A DNA stretch of 64,000 bases from Bicyclus anynana (GCF_947172395.1 NC_069095.1:3658001-3722000), one strand, 5' to 3'; shown: positions 44,166 to 55,920, counted from the stretch's first letter. The notes: generated by a model from the sequence alone, not told the origin. A program made the numbers and translations.

Positions 44166-44170
44166 AACTT

Positions 44171-44396
44171 TAAGCCCTCATTCGCACGAGAGATTTTTTA
44201 ACGGACGTTAAAAAGCGTTCAAATACAGTATGCAGGTTAATGAAGTTTTATTTCCAACGCTCAAAATTGAAAATGCAAAACTGCTCAAAAAAAGCGTCAT
44301 GTTTTAAAAACGCTGTCGTGTAAACATAATACTTGGGAATGCGTTTGTTGTATTTAAATGATTTAAAAAAAAATCTCACGTGCGAATGAGGGCTTA
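44171..44396. mobile_element. 226-bp MITE, TAAGCCCTCATTCGCACG ends
   Basis: Left end TAAGCCCTCATTCGCACG, then AGAGATTTTTTAA; right end reversed TAAGCCCTCATTCGCACG, then TGAGATTTTTTTT. The first 18 bases are identical. A TTA/TAA at each edge may be the target duplication. An internal relative is at 16738-16890. Confidence 0.85.
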
Positions 44397-45850
44397 GAAT
44401 TTTGACTTTGACTTTGAAGTAAAATAATAAACATATATCTCATTCCTACTAAAAATAGTTATCTTAACTTTATAATCATCTCAAAATCTATTAAGTAGAT
44501 AGTTCATATTGGCGTTGACATTAAAACTTCTACAAATCTATGATCATATCACCTAGATTAACAGCATCTATTGGATGAATCTTCTCGTCATGAATTTACC
44601 GCTCCCGTGCCCCTGACTCACAAAAGAAGAACGCAGGGCCTTAAAGATGCCGAAATCAGATCTCGGCACGGACGACTCCATCCAGTGACAGACGTCAGGA
44701 CAAAAAGGGTTCGCCTTGTAAATCAGCACGTCAGTTGAACGTCGGCCGGACTGCAGGCAAATCAGATATAGGTACCGGAGCAATAAAGTCGTGTCGGTTA
44801 AGGGTTAATATACACTAAATTCCAATTCAAAGCTATTATATGTACTTACGTTGAACGTCACATTACCAAAATTATTAAATGCGTTAGTGTTTTAAACAAA
44901 ATGATGAGCTTTTAATTTCAAAATGTCAGTAAAAAAATCTCATTTTTATTTTACAAGTACAATATTAAAAGTACAACAAAGTATAGGTAATGATTTCTCA
45001 TTCTGTATAAGCCTTTTCCAATCGATAGATACCATTCCTTCTTATCTTCACTGAGGCTTTACAGAAGACTAGACGATATCGCTGAATCACCATGATTTTA
45101 TTTAGTTTATGATATTTATTCCACCTTTTCAACTTTAAGAGAAGTATTTAAAGCATAAACCCGTCTTAAAGAAAGAAACCACCAAAATTTCGTAGGCTGA
45201 CTTAGTACTCTAATTCAAGACTTTATAATTTATGACCCGTAGCTGTCCATTTCATCAACGAGGAAGTTACAGAAAATAAAAAAATAGTTGTAAACTAAAT
45301 ACACAATACTTAGTTCTAATATTTCCACAATGGATCAGTTTCAAATAACGATATCCATATATTAGTTGTTATTATCCTCTAGAAGCAATAATACAGAGAG
45401 CAATCCGTAAGTAAGAGGAAATAACAATTCGGATTAATTAACACACACCGAGGGCTTCACAATTATTATCATACTTAATGATAATACCATGACCCGCGAA
45501 ATACGGCTCCGAATGCGAAGACATTATCATTACTGTCGATTTACCCAAACAGATAACAACTTGGATCAAATAGCCGACGGTATTAATACGGGGATCCTTA
45601 TTTGCTGAAGACAAAATAATATGTATAACGGTATGTTCTTAGACAGGCTGCTCAAAGCTGATGCTACATTTATACGACATAGAAAGTTAAAGTCAACTCA
45701 AATAGTAGACTGAATATAAAATTAATACAAGCACATGCATAATTTAATTTCCTGGAGGACTGATTCATCATATCAGAGCGAAAACTACTAGGTGTGATAA
45801 ATTAAACTTAAGAATTACAGTCTATAGTAGTCTATAGTAGTAGTGATATA
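44397..45850. other. No secure gene
   Basis: The minus-strand frame 44568-44783 lies in a GC-richer patch (GTCGGCCGGACTGCAGGC) but has no recognised family and no splice-consistent partner. The segment 45440-45605 has several GATAA cores on both strands and could be regulatory. Otherwise plain. Confidence 0.4.
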
Positions 45851-46098
45851 AATTCCTAATTTAGAACAAAATTAACACAAAATCAAGTATGAAATCATTT
45901 AGGAAATTTCAAGGAAGAAATAGAAATAGAAGTTTAAATATAACCATAGATCTAGATAAATCAGCTTTGTGACCTAAATTCTTTATTTAGAATAAAATAA
46001 ATACAAAATCAGTAACAAATGATTTAGGAAATTTCAAGGAAGAAATAGAAAGAGAAGTTTAAATATAACCATAGATCTAGATAAATCAGTTCTGTAAC
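45851..46098. repeat. Tandem duplication, unit about 124 bp
   Basis: GATTTAGGAAATTTCAAGGA, AGAAATAGAAA, AGAAGTTTAAATATAACC and ATAGATCTAGATAAATCAG occur twice, 124 bases apart (AGGAAATTTC at 45901 and 46025). Copies differ more on the left than on the right. Confidence 0.85.
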
Positions 46099-47763
46099 CA
46101 TGTTTGCAGTCCACGTGGATGTGAAGTCGTCGTCCTCTCATTCTGAAGTAGAGCTCGGAGTTGTAACTAACATCGCTAAGATAGTTTATGAGAATGATAA
46201 TAGTTAAACCTTACTTTGAGAGCTTACCAAGATCTACAATTCGTGAGAAATCACCCTAAGATGCCAAAGATACAAAATATATTATAGCTACCGATCTTGC
46301 CTAATCTAAATATTAAAATCTTCCCCTTTAAAATGAGTAAGCGAAACCTCCGCGCCGCTGCGTTTAATTTGTCTTTTGACGTGATATCTGTCAGCGGATT
46401 TATGCAGGAGATACCAAGACGAGCTAAAATTATAATATTATACGTTTCTCAGTATTGCTAGACGGTCACGATACCAGCGGATTCCTTGTGAGGCACTGAC
46501 AGCCGTTGAAATATTTTACTATCCATGTGAACCATTCTAATTCAGATTTTAGGAAACGTCCAGATGTGTCGAAAAACGGCCCGAGACATGTCCGAGGCAG
46601 TTTCCTATTTTTCCAACAATAATGTATTTATATGAAGTCGGTTAAAAATGACGAAGAGCTGGCCACACATCCTTTTAGACCATCATGATAAATATGAAAG
46701 TCTATTAGTCATTAATTACAAAATGGGCATTTCGTCGTAATAAACACGATTTCAATTTTTAATTATAAAAAATATATAAATCTTCACTAACTAAAATACC
46801 TCTGCAAAAATAATTTTAATTTATAGGGTTATTAAGTAAAAGGGTTTATTTAAGAGATCAAATCCGGCCTGCCCTCCGAGAGTAAATGAAGATTAGGTAC
46901 ACGTTTTCCCCGAATAACTATAACCGGCCAAGACAATCACCTCAGGCGGAAGGTATGCTATATAACATTTATTGACCATAAATTCGGAATGATAAACGCA
47001 TTATACTGCTTTTCTCATTAAAGCCTCGATTTTGTATAAGAAACCTTTACGCCTCTCCGAATATTTACAGAGCGCTCTAAAATCCGTTCCCGTGTCCATA
47101 ATTTGTTCTTCGTTTAGGCAAGACGACGAGATCATTATCCACAATCGTTTATTAAGCGTTTAAATTTATAACAATCTATTTATTGATGTCTAAACAAATG
47201 AGTGTTTTAATCAAAGTCATAATTCTTGTACAAACACGGCTAAGTAATAAAAATTTTACGCAACGCCACACGGATGCCGACGAATTATTATCAAAGCTGC
47301 CACAGACCATTAATTATCATATTTTACAGTTGTAAGTATTAATTGCCCATTTTTTTTTCAACTAACGTTTCTCTATGAGTTAATCTAGGGCACGTGATTT
47401 TTATCCATTCCGAAAGCAAGGTTGGTGTTTGTACGTTTGATGCAATTTTAATTAAACAAAGTGTCACTCAGTGAACTCGTACTATTTTTTTAATTATTAC
47501 TCTATCAATTTTGATGCATAAAAGTACTAAGATGATTTAGACCGCTAGGCAGACTATTTTTTATTTCAGGTAAATAGTAAAGGTATACAATATAGGCAAG
47601 GAAACAAAACGGGGTTTTCCAACAATAAAGAACTGAGCTTTTTTGACAAAACTTGTCAAAGTACTACCGCTATTCCTATTTCTATCACCGAACTGTATTC
47701 CGGTCTGAAGAGGCATCATTGCCGGTGGTATTACAAGCACATAAGGCTTAACAATCCCCAATA
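46099..47763. other. No gene seen; possible regulatory block
   Basis: From about 46850 to 47160 the sequence is of mixed composition, without known repeats, and holds TTTATTGACCATAAA-like and GTTTATTAAG motifs typical of homeodomain or forkhead sites. The minus-strand frame 47561-47761 has no known family. Confidence 0.3.
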
Positions 47764-47822
47764 GATGACGTCACCTGCACGTGGATTTTTTAAACCACAA
47801 TCTCGGGGGCGCCCGGACTGAT
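47764..47822 (+). pseudogene. Jockey-like LINE, last codons and stop only
   Basis: The plus strand reads in frame SPARGFFKPQSRGRPD and then TGA. The minus-strand jockey remnant at 53995-54363 ends SPRRGLFNSRSRGRPD and TGA, so this is the very end of the same open frame, in the other orientation. Confidence 0.75.
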
Positions 47823-47935
47823 ACACTCAGCCTAATCGAAGACCGGGAAGTGGGTCAAATTGCGATTCCAAGATTTTCTTACATACATACTCGTAGTTAG
47901 TTACAAGTAAAGCTATTATAAGCGTGTTAAAATAA
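47823..47935 (+). repeat. GAAGACCGGGAAGTGGGTCA repeat
   Basis: CTAATCGAAGACCGGGAAGT, GGGTCAAATTGCGATTCC, AAGATTTTCTTACATACATA and AGCGTGTTAA recur at 52714-52820 in the same orientation. Here it directly follows the jockey stop, so it may be a 3' untranslated tail. Confidence 0.75.
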
Positions 47936-49184
47936 CATCCCTAATAGAAAATCATTCTATGCTAAAATCGTTTGTACCCACCATTATAATATTTAAATAT
48001 TCTATATCTCTAGGTCATATAAGTTGATCGAACAAGAAGTAATGGACTACCACGTTCTAGGTAGAGACTCACGATAGAAGAGAACAGCTTACAGGGGAAC
48101 AAAAGGCCACTGCGGAGAAGAAAATTGAACGTCAATCCTTGAGTATATTATAACTAGGGCGGGAAGGAAATTGGCCATTGTAAACCCATTATTATATCTG
48201 GCAGTATGGACCCAATGTGGGACATTTTCGTGTAAATCTGCCAGCTAAGCCTGCGGAAGCGTCGCCTTTATAAGTCGTAAATCAGAGAGCTTATCGGTTT
48301 ACGTGGCCGTCGCGCCACGTCCGCGAAATATGCAACCGGGGACCGTATTCGCTAACTGAGAGACAATACACGGTGCACGCTTATCGCATATTTTGCATTC
48401 GGAACGCAATTGTATTGATGTAAACATCCCGATTTGCATCTTGTATCGGAGATTGTTTCAGTTGTGACTTCTTTATTTGCGTACGCCGATGTGTGTACTT
48501 GCGAGTTTATTTCTTCGTTATTAATTACATCTGGTCTGCTTTTTTACTTTTGTACATCATTGCATTTTTTCTTATAACGCTAGTGTAATTTGCCTTTTAT
48601 AACTGACTTCGAAAACGACAGTCCTATCGCAATTTCCTCAAGAACTATTGAAGATGAGAATGGATATTTAGATGTGAAAAATAAAATACATTAAATCATA
48701 GTAGGTATACGATAAATAATGTTTGTTTTTCCATAAATTAATTTTTCATGTGTATAAATGCTAAGAAATAAAAAGCAATATTAATTTACAAAAATCCATT
48801 ACATGTTTACATGAAATGTAAACTCTACTAATTTCAAGTTTTCTACTTATATGCAAATACCTCTCTCCTAAATGATTATTATCATCAAAATAAACAAAAG
48901 AAATAAAAAACAGACAGTTAAGTAAATCATTGTTGGAAATTGAAACTAATAAAACACCAATAAACTTTTATACAAAGACCGTGATACTTATAAAGTTTTA
49001 TTTAAGGTTTATAGCATCATTCGAATACGTATTTGTGAATATTTATAGCTCGCGTAATAACCGCCAAGAGTTATGCTCCGGTGGGACGGCACGACAAATT
49101 GTTGGACGGTTGTAAATCCGTATGCGTCACCGTTGCACGTATCTTTTTGATTGTTTCCTATCTTTCTCCGCAACCGTGCTTTTA
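47936..49184. other. No gene seen; GC-richer patch at 48.17-48.42 kb
   Basis: The segment 48170-48420 is unlike its surroundings (GGCCGTCGCGCCACGTCCGC) and contains no repeat I recognise; it may be regulatory. The rest is AT-rich. Confidence 0.3.
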
Positions 49185-49345
49185 AATAGGGTAGTTGACT
49201 CATATCAAATTTAATATAAACAATATTAATTTCGCATAGCACATGGAAGAAGGGTCCGAAATATATCGATATTAATTAATAAAAGTTAAGGATTTTTTAT
49301 AAAACTTAATTTGAAAATCATGTATATTTTTCAAAGGACATGTCC
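49185..49345 (+). repeat. GGGTAGTTGACTCATATCAA family, copy 1 (truncated)
   Basis: GGGTAGTTGACTCATATCAA, TATAAACAATATTAAT, ATCGATATTAATTAATAAAA, GTTAAGGATTTTTTATAAAA. Longer copies are at 53395-54870 (interrupted) and 56583-56965. Confidence 0.75.
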
Positions 49346-51373
49346 CAAAATGGGCCTTTATTATTTATAATTTTTAAGCAGGTCGATAGTATTTTTTACG
49401 GATAGAAGATAAAAATTGGTGTTGAGCAAATAATTTTTAGAATTTTTGGAACCCGCAATAATATTTTTTTTTTGTTTTACTCCCTTGTCTACAAATTAAA
49501 CATAGACAATACAGTAAAATTGTCTGAAACAGCCATTAAAAACACCTGGAATTGAATTCATATCCGGTGTAAGTTGTCAATGTCATGTAATATTGTCAAA
49601 TGTCATTATGACACAAGTTAAAAAGAAACATTAAATCTTAGACAGAGAAGCATTAAACAAAAAAAAATCTTATTAGTATTATCTTATAAAAAATATTATC
49701 TTTTAAGGTCTATATTTTATGTTATTTTAAGAAAAATAATTTGTTCTGCTTAGTTGACACCCGGAATAAAGGCTTAGCCTCCATACAAAATTGGGACATG
49801 TCCTTTCCAAACGTCAACTTCCGTCACTTCCGACTACTGAGAGAATGTTATCTACATATACATGACTTATCCACCAGTAAGCACCGGATGACATTTGTTA
49901 CATCTCAATTTCGTATATATGTCAACTAGCATACTTTAAAGATAGTGAATTAGCCTGCTGTAATCAACACGAAGATCTTCTTTCTCATCATTATATAAGC
50001 GCATAAAAGTCACCAAAGTTCACTTGTGCACATTTTGTTTTTATGTTGCGATAAAGAATTATATAAAAACAAACTTTTATTCACTTAATCACTAAGATAA
50101 GACGTATCCTTACACATAAATCCTTTTGAATTGGTTTTAGTTTAATTACTACCGCATATCGGATTTTAAACAGTCTGTGCTTAATGGGCAATAATAATAA
50201 ACAAGACAACAAATAAAATTATCATGATTTGTTTACTATCCCAATACTCACTATGAAAAATAATAAGTCTCAGTTTTGCATTTCGGCTGTATGTCTAGAA
50301 TCTAAATAAAAAATAGTCCATATTAGAATATTTAGTTTACAAACAGGTGCCATTTTTTAGGGTTCCGTAGTCACAAAGAACCCTTATAGTTTCGCCATGT
50401 CCGTCTGTTCGCGGCTTTGTTCAGAGACTCACTAGCAAGCTGTAATTTACAGAACACAGAATACATATGTACAAGACATGGCTATGAACATTAAAAATGC
50501 CAAAAAAAGCCGTAAAATTAAATTCTGAAATTTTTGAGTCAAGTGTCTTCCACCTCTATCAACTAAAAGTTTATTTATATACGTAAAAAAATCTTGAAAG
50601 TAGGATATGAAAACTATTACAGCAAACTAACAAAATAATGTGCAATAGATATTTAAAGAGCTAAGTCGACTAACTTAAAAATTACGTTTTTTATTATTTA
50701 TTAGGAACTCTAAAATTTGAATACAGCTCACGACTGGACATGGACAATCATTCGCGTAAGGCGTCGAGGGTTAAAGGCTGAATTAAATTAAAAACGTTAT
50801 AATAGCGCCTTTTAACTAACGTGCGATTGCAGACTAAATGTTTAAGTGTAAAATTTGAATACAGCATTAGTACATGACTGGATGGTGGACAGGACAAACA
50901 TTCGGGTACGCTTTTATCAGAACCAATCCAACTGTAAAATAGTAGAATCGCAATCAAATGTACCGGCCAATATGGTGTGGCGAGGGTTCACTGGCGGCTA
51001 TTAGTCAAACAATATCGCGCAGTTATCCGCACTGATCGAACACTCGATATTCCCAAGAGTCATGTAGCGAAATCTATCACGTTGCAAATATCTGAGTGGG
51101 AAGAGATTTCGAGAAATTATGTTCTAGGATTTGTTTCATTGGAAAGTAGGAATGAATGAAATCTTTTAAAATATTGTTATACTATACCTAGTCAATCTAT
51201 TATGGTTGATTTTTAATATCGTGTTTAGATGATAGACCAAGCACGTTTGCGTGTGTTCACTAAAGGTTCTTTTTGTTAAAGAAGTTCTTCAGTTTTACAT
51301 ACCAACGTAAGTAGGTACTCTCTGTCTTATGTCTACTGTCAAACGCTTGTTTTGACGTCTGTCAGTCATTGTC
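49346..51373. other. No gene seen; small repeat fragments
   Basis: CAGTAAGCACCGGATGACAT at about 49875 belongs to the 42650 family. TTTTTAGGGTTCCGTAGTCA with CCCTTATAGTTTCGCCATGT (50355-50400) is a common lepidopteran repeat, also seen at 6425-6487. AAAATTTGAATACAGC occurs at both 50712 and 50850, a local duplication. Confidence 0.5.
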
Positions 51374-51605
51374 ATTATCGTCATCATCATATCAGCCGAC
51401 AAACGACCACTGCAGAATATAAAATATTGTAGTGACTTTCAAACATCTCAATCCTGAGTCGCCTGCATCTAGCGAATCCCTGCGACTCGCTTGATGTTGA
51501 TAGTCCACCTGGTGACGGGTCGACCAACACTGCGTTTTCTAGTGCGGTGTCGCCAAATCAACTTGAGACCCCAGTGTCTATCGGCTCTTCAAACTAAGTG
51601 CCCAT
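51374..51605 (-). mobile_element. RTE-like 3' fragment
   Basis: TCATCATCATATCAGCCGAC, ATCTCAATCCTGAGTCGCCT, TGCGACTCGCTTGATGTTGA and CCACCTGGTGACGGGTCGAC match the 11945 copy. It is strongly decayed. Confidence 0.75.
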
Positions 51606-52439
51606 TATCAATTTCGCATCTTAAGTAAGTATGTATATGTATTGCTTTTTGATATCCTAAAAGACAACGTTATTAAAATAAATTGCTTAACGTACCAACC
51701 TGTAACACGGTAATAAGACTCTAAAGTACCACCATTCAAAGTAAAGGAAGCTTAATCGATAGCGAAATCAAGAAGTCAATGAAGCGGACTGCATGCCGTC
51801 AAACGGTTGATAGACAGACGTCGGAGCACCATTAGATATGCTATAATATCTCGGGGCCCGGTCATGCGCTCTGTTTTGTATGCAAATGTGTGTCACTGTT
51901 TTATATGCAATCGACATCGACACGTCATGCTCTTGGTATCTGACCCTCAGTTCGCTTTGATAGCTCACGAAATTGGTACTTACCATTGGAAACTAACGTC
52001 TTTGGCCGGCTCAAATTTCATTTAATAATATGTACGGTATGTATAGGTATGGTCGAAAATATGAAATATGCTAAATCTAGTTCTAGAACAAGCCATTACT
52101 TGTAATTGCACCTCGTAAGTGCTTAAAACCATTGCAAACTCTAAACGGTTTTTAGAAATCTGTCTATTCATAACCATATTACCAGGCAAGGTTAAGACCA
52201 CCACTAGATAACTATGGTCAAGAAGCATGAAACAAGAATCTTTTTAATGCCAGTGATCTACAGCTACAAATACAAATATACTTTTACGCAGAAAGACTTA
52301 TATTATTATTTTCAAACATTTATGTCAAATAAATAAATAGAAATATAATATAATATTTTAAAAAGCAAAAAAAATACGCTTTTAGCACGCACTAAAAATT
52401 ACAAATGGATTGGAATTGATGATTAATTTTTTTCCATTT

Positions 52440-52640
52440 TCCTGTCAGCAAACCCTTTTATTTGATACCCATATCATGGGGGTGCATTACAAATAGCCTG
52501 TCCGCCATCTTGGACGTCCGCCATATTGGATTTAAGTCACGTGACTATTTTTTCGTATTCCTGACAGCAAACTTTTCATTTGATATCCTTATCATGGGGG
52601 TGGATTTCAAACAACCAGTCCACCAGTTCGTTTATTTTAA
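52440..52640. repeat. Two-unit direct repeat, about 118-bp spacing
   Basis: TCCTGTCAGCAAACCCTTTT, ATTTGATACCCATATCATGG, GGGTGCATTACAAATAGCC is followed by TCCTGACAGCAAACTTTTCA, TTTGATATCCTTATCATGGG, GGTGGATTTCAAACAACC. The spacer has CGCCATCTTGGACGTCCGCC. The look-alike small plus-strand frames at 52462 and 52580 come from this repetition. Confidence 0.8.
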
Positions 52641-52713
52641 ATTTATTTTATCTTGGGGAGGCTAATATTAGATTTGTAATGACGTTTTTTAGCTTAATTA
52701 AAGTTAATTTAAT

Positions 52714-52820
52714 CCTAATTGAAGACCGGGAAGTGGGTCAAATTAAGATTCTAAGATTTTCTTACATACATACTTGCAAGTGAAGCTAATATACAGCGTG
52801 TAATAAAAGCGTGTTAATAA
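52714..52820 (+). repeat. GAAGACCGGGAAGTGGGTCA repeat, copy 2
   Basis: CTAATTGAAGACCGGGAAGT, GATTTTCTTACATACATACT and AGCGTGTAATAAAAGCGTGT match 47823-47935. No jockey codons precede this copy. Confidence 0.75.
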
Positions 52821-53778
52821 TTAAGACAAGAAATACATTTTTGTGAGTAGGTAGTTCAAAAGAATAATTGCTGTACATCAAACACAAGATTATAAATTAC
52901 AGCGAAAGGACTTCAAAAGTTACAAAGCGGATCGACTCAATAACTTAGCGGTTATTGCACCAATGGGATTCATCAATGCTCCCGAGAGCACTGGAACTCT
53001 AAAAGATTCCAAATTGATATCTTCAGGGGCACAAAAGCGACGTTGAGTGAATAATAATGCTCCGATTGTTACAAAATGGTGTGTCGTAAATGCATCGCGA
53101 GAACTTATTGGCTTAGAACTACCCTCACATTTGACAATACAGTAATCCAACGTACTTTACAGAATAGAAAATTGACACTAGACAGTAGAAACAATGCTGT
53201 TTTGTTCTCTTTTGTTTTTAGATATAATATCTTTACATATTACAAAACAAAGTCGTCCGCCGTGTTTGTCTGTAAATGTTCGCGATTCAGCTCTAAAAAA
53301 TTGCAGTTTTCTATAGATAGAGACTTGACGAGTCCACTTATAGGTGCCTAACTGCATAACAAATTTTTCATTTTAATTAAAAATAATGTAATGGGGTATA
53401 ATAGGGTATTGACTCATATCAAACTTAATATAAACAATACTAATGTCGTGCAGTACATGGAATTTGGGTCCAAAATAAATCGATATTAATAAATAAAACT
53501 TAAGGATTTTTTATAAAGCTTAGTTTAAAAGACATGTATTTTTTTAAATTTTCCAAACGTCAAAAACGCTGTCGTCCATTTTGTGACGTCATAAAACTAA
53601 GTTAAAATATAGACCATCGTGGCCGACACCATTTTGGCTTGTATTTTCAAAAACTATTTAAAAAATAAAGGAGATCATTCACGCTCCATACATTTCTCGG
53701 CTCTTTTTTGAAAGTGCCGGCCAACAAAAAAAAAAATGGCACGACTCGTTAGAATTAGCCATTTGCAGCAATAGCTAA

Positions 53779-54375
53779 TTTTTTTTTTTTTTCTGATTGT
53801 GTAAGTGCCGTAGGCTCCTTATGGGACCTCAGCGGCGTCACCGGGGGGGTTTGGGCGAGCGCAGAAGCATCGCCTGATGGGGCCCGAAGGCAGAAGCAAG
53901 TAGATGGGCGGAATGACTCTCTAAGGGCGTCTCCTCTGAGACTCGGGCCTCGACTTAGAGGGCCGTTCGGGAAGGGTGTTTTGGCCTGAGTGTATCAGTC
54001 CGGGCGCCCCCGAGATCGTGAGTTAAAAAGCCCACGTCTGGGTGACGTCAGATATCGGGGACCTCGTCTTCGCCGGCGAAGACGCTGTGTAGCTTGTGTT
54101 TGTGTTGCCTGGGAAGCATTGTCGTTCGTTATGTCATCGTCAGGATCGTAAAGGACGTTTTTTGGGCGTCTAGATCTACAATCAGCGTTGATATCGGGAA
54201 TGTAGCTGCAAGCCTCAACCACTAGTTGGTTGGGGTGGGTGGCGGCTCTCTCAAAATAAGTTTTCGAGAGCTGTTTCATATATTGGGCTATTGTGGGGAG
54301 ATCTAGGTCTCTATGTAGGTCGTTATTGCGCACAAACCACGGAGCACCCGTGGCCTGACGCATGAATCAGTTCTG
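53779..54375 (-). mobile_element. Jockey-like LINE, 5'-truncated, with target-site duplication
   Basis: A poly-T run at 53779-53792 (poly-A on the minus strand) and the 9-base direct repeat AATAGCTAA at 53770-53778 and 54376-54384 mark a target-primed insertion. The minus strand encodes a tail (TGAPWFVRNNDLHRDLDLPT, IAQYMKQLSKTYFERA, then an Arg-rich QRLRRRRRGPR) typical of the C-terminus of jockey-clade reverse-transcriptase proteins, ending at a TGA at 53997-53995. Only the last 122 codons from a chance ATG are open. The sharp duplication and intact frame suggest a young insertion. Confidence 0.9.
53995..54363 (-). pseudogene. C-terminal remnant of a jockey-like reverse-transcriptase protein
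   Basis: This is the coding part of the truncated LINE above, open from the 5' break to its natural stop. The reverse-transcriptase core (FADD) and endonuclease lie outside the surviving piece, so it cannot move on its own. Identity rests on the APWFVRN-LHRDL and YFERA motifs recalled from jockey-type ORF2 proteins. Confidence 0.85.
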
Positions 54376-54870
54376 AATAGCTAATATGGCATAAAAGTTG
54401 TAGGAGAGCTCTGAACCAAGTTATACAGGGTCGACGATTCGTTATTTTCATACATTTTGTCGATTTTCAAAAGTGCCCGCCAAGAAAAAAAACTGATACG
54501 TATCGTTAGAACTGCCCATTTGGAGCAATAGTTAGTATGGCACAAAGATTGTATTTCTAGTTTTTTTTTCTTAGCGGGCACTTTTGAAAGTAGACTAAAT
54601 GTATGGAAATAACGAATCATCGAAACTGTATAATTCGGTTCAGCGCCACCTGACAACTTTTATGCCATATTATCTATTACTTCAAATTATTACTTGTAAC
54701 GATTCGTGCCATTTTTTTTCGTTAGCCGGCACTTTCAAAAAGGGCCCATAATGAATGATCTCCTTTTCATGTCGATCAATCACGTCTCAAAGAAATATGA
54801 TATCTTTTTCAATCTAGTAAAACAATAAAGAACAGTTTAAAACCATTTAAAAAAAGTGTCTAGTAGTCTA

Positions 54871-55719
54871 TTAGTCAAGGGAGTGTTTAAATATAATTTG
54901 TAATCTCATACAGAGAGCTAAAACCATATAAGGCTTAATGTATGAATTGAATAACTTTATCAATACAATAACAATAAACATCGAGAGAACAATATTTTAC
55001 CATTAAAATCCAGTGCGCAACTCAAATTCATAACACTAGAAAATTCAAGTATCACTTCGCAGTTGTAAATCGCAATTACAGTTTCGTAAACACCGTGAAG
55101 GCAATATTTCGCGCTTTAGTTTGCAATCGCATATATTTTTAAGCTTACGAATGCTTTAATCCCAATCCAATACATACTTTTTACAACTCGAAAACTATTA
55201 TTTCATATTTACGCAATCGTTTTACTCTAGTTCAGTGGAATAATTTTCTGTAATGGCACATAAATGTCGCACGGAACGGCGACGTATTGAGCGAAACATA
55301 ATAAGCTTAGACGCAATTCAGTTTCATTTCTTAGTGTAGGTGATTATTGAGCTCCGGCCAGCAGCCATACAATTTCTGCAGTCCAGTAAATAAAGTATTT
55401 AATCGCCTATACTTCACAATCTGCTCCTGACGTTACTGCAGCAATAAAAGGCCTTTCAAAAGTGGTGGACCCAATTTTCATGACTCTATAAACGTTCGAG
55501 CATGAAAATTTAAACAAGTGTCATCGTAAAATATAGTAAGGCTTTCGCTGAGTGTAACGGCTGAGATAACGTACTGAATTCTGTTCTATCCTGTATCCAT
55601 TTTTATAGAACACCTGCTTAATTCTTATTGTTTGTATACAAAAGTAGGTTTCCTAGAAAGTCTTTGTATACCTACATACCTACATATATAATTATTTACA
55701 CGATACTAAAACACAAAGA
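54871..55719. other. No gene seen
   Basis: AT-rich sequence; the stretch 55200-55440 is more mixed but shows no exon or repeat that I recognise. Confidence 0.5.
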
Positions 55720-55920
55720 AACTTTTTAAAATTTCATGATTGTCTGTTTGTCCGGGTAAATTATTCGAACGGCTGAACTGATTAAAATTAGACCTTCACT
55801 GGAAGACAGAGGAGGTTATTGGGCAACGTATAGACTATTTTATATCCCGGAAAAATCCATGGTTCCCATGGCATCTATGGAAATTGAATTACACTCGGAC
55901 GCAGTCACAGACGTCGGCTA
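55720..55920 (+). repeat. Diverged relative of the 18890 dispersed repeat
   Basis: GATTGTCTGTTTGTCCGGGT, GAACGGCTGAACTGATT, TATCCCGGAAAAATCCATGG and GGACGCAGTCACAGACGTCG follow the same order as 18890-19125, with many changes. Confidence 0.55.

Larger units (their letters stand above)
53668..54767. mobile_element. Fold-back element with long inverted repeats, holding a jockey insertion
   Basis: Left end AAAGGAGATCATTCACGC; right end reversed AAAAGGAGATCATTCATTAT. Each arm continues with GAAAGTGCCGGC and AATGGCACGA(C/A)TCGTTA. Inside, a second pair of GTGCCCGCCAAG and CTTAGCGGGCAC motifs (54470 and 54560) repeats the pattern. Without the jockey piece (53779-54375) it would be near 0.5 kb. The minus-strand frame 54381-54656 is a product of this palindrome. 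Confidence 0.8.
53395..54870 (+). mobile_element. GGGTAGTTGACTC-type repeat, copy 2, split by a nested insertion
   Basis: The left part, 53395-53667, has TATTGACTCATATCAAACTT, ATCGATATTAATAAATAAAA and TATAGACCATCGTGGCCG. The right part, 54768-54870, has TTTTTCAATCTAGTAAAACA, ATAAAGAACAGTTTAAAACC. Both parts align in order with the uninterrupted copy at 56583-56965, so the 1.1 kb between them was inserted later. Confidence 0.8.

Noticed and set aside
44568..44783. Minus-strand frame in a GC-richer patch (FCPDVCHWMESSVPRSD)
   Set aside because: Checked as a missing KDM1A exon; no match to LSD1 and no other family recognised.
54381..54656. 91-codon minus-strand open frame beside the jockey remnant
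   Set aside because: It lies in the palindromic centre of the fold-back element, with lysine runs from poly-A stretches.
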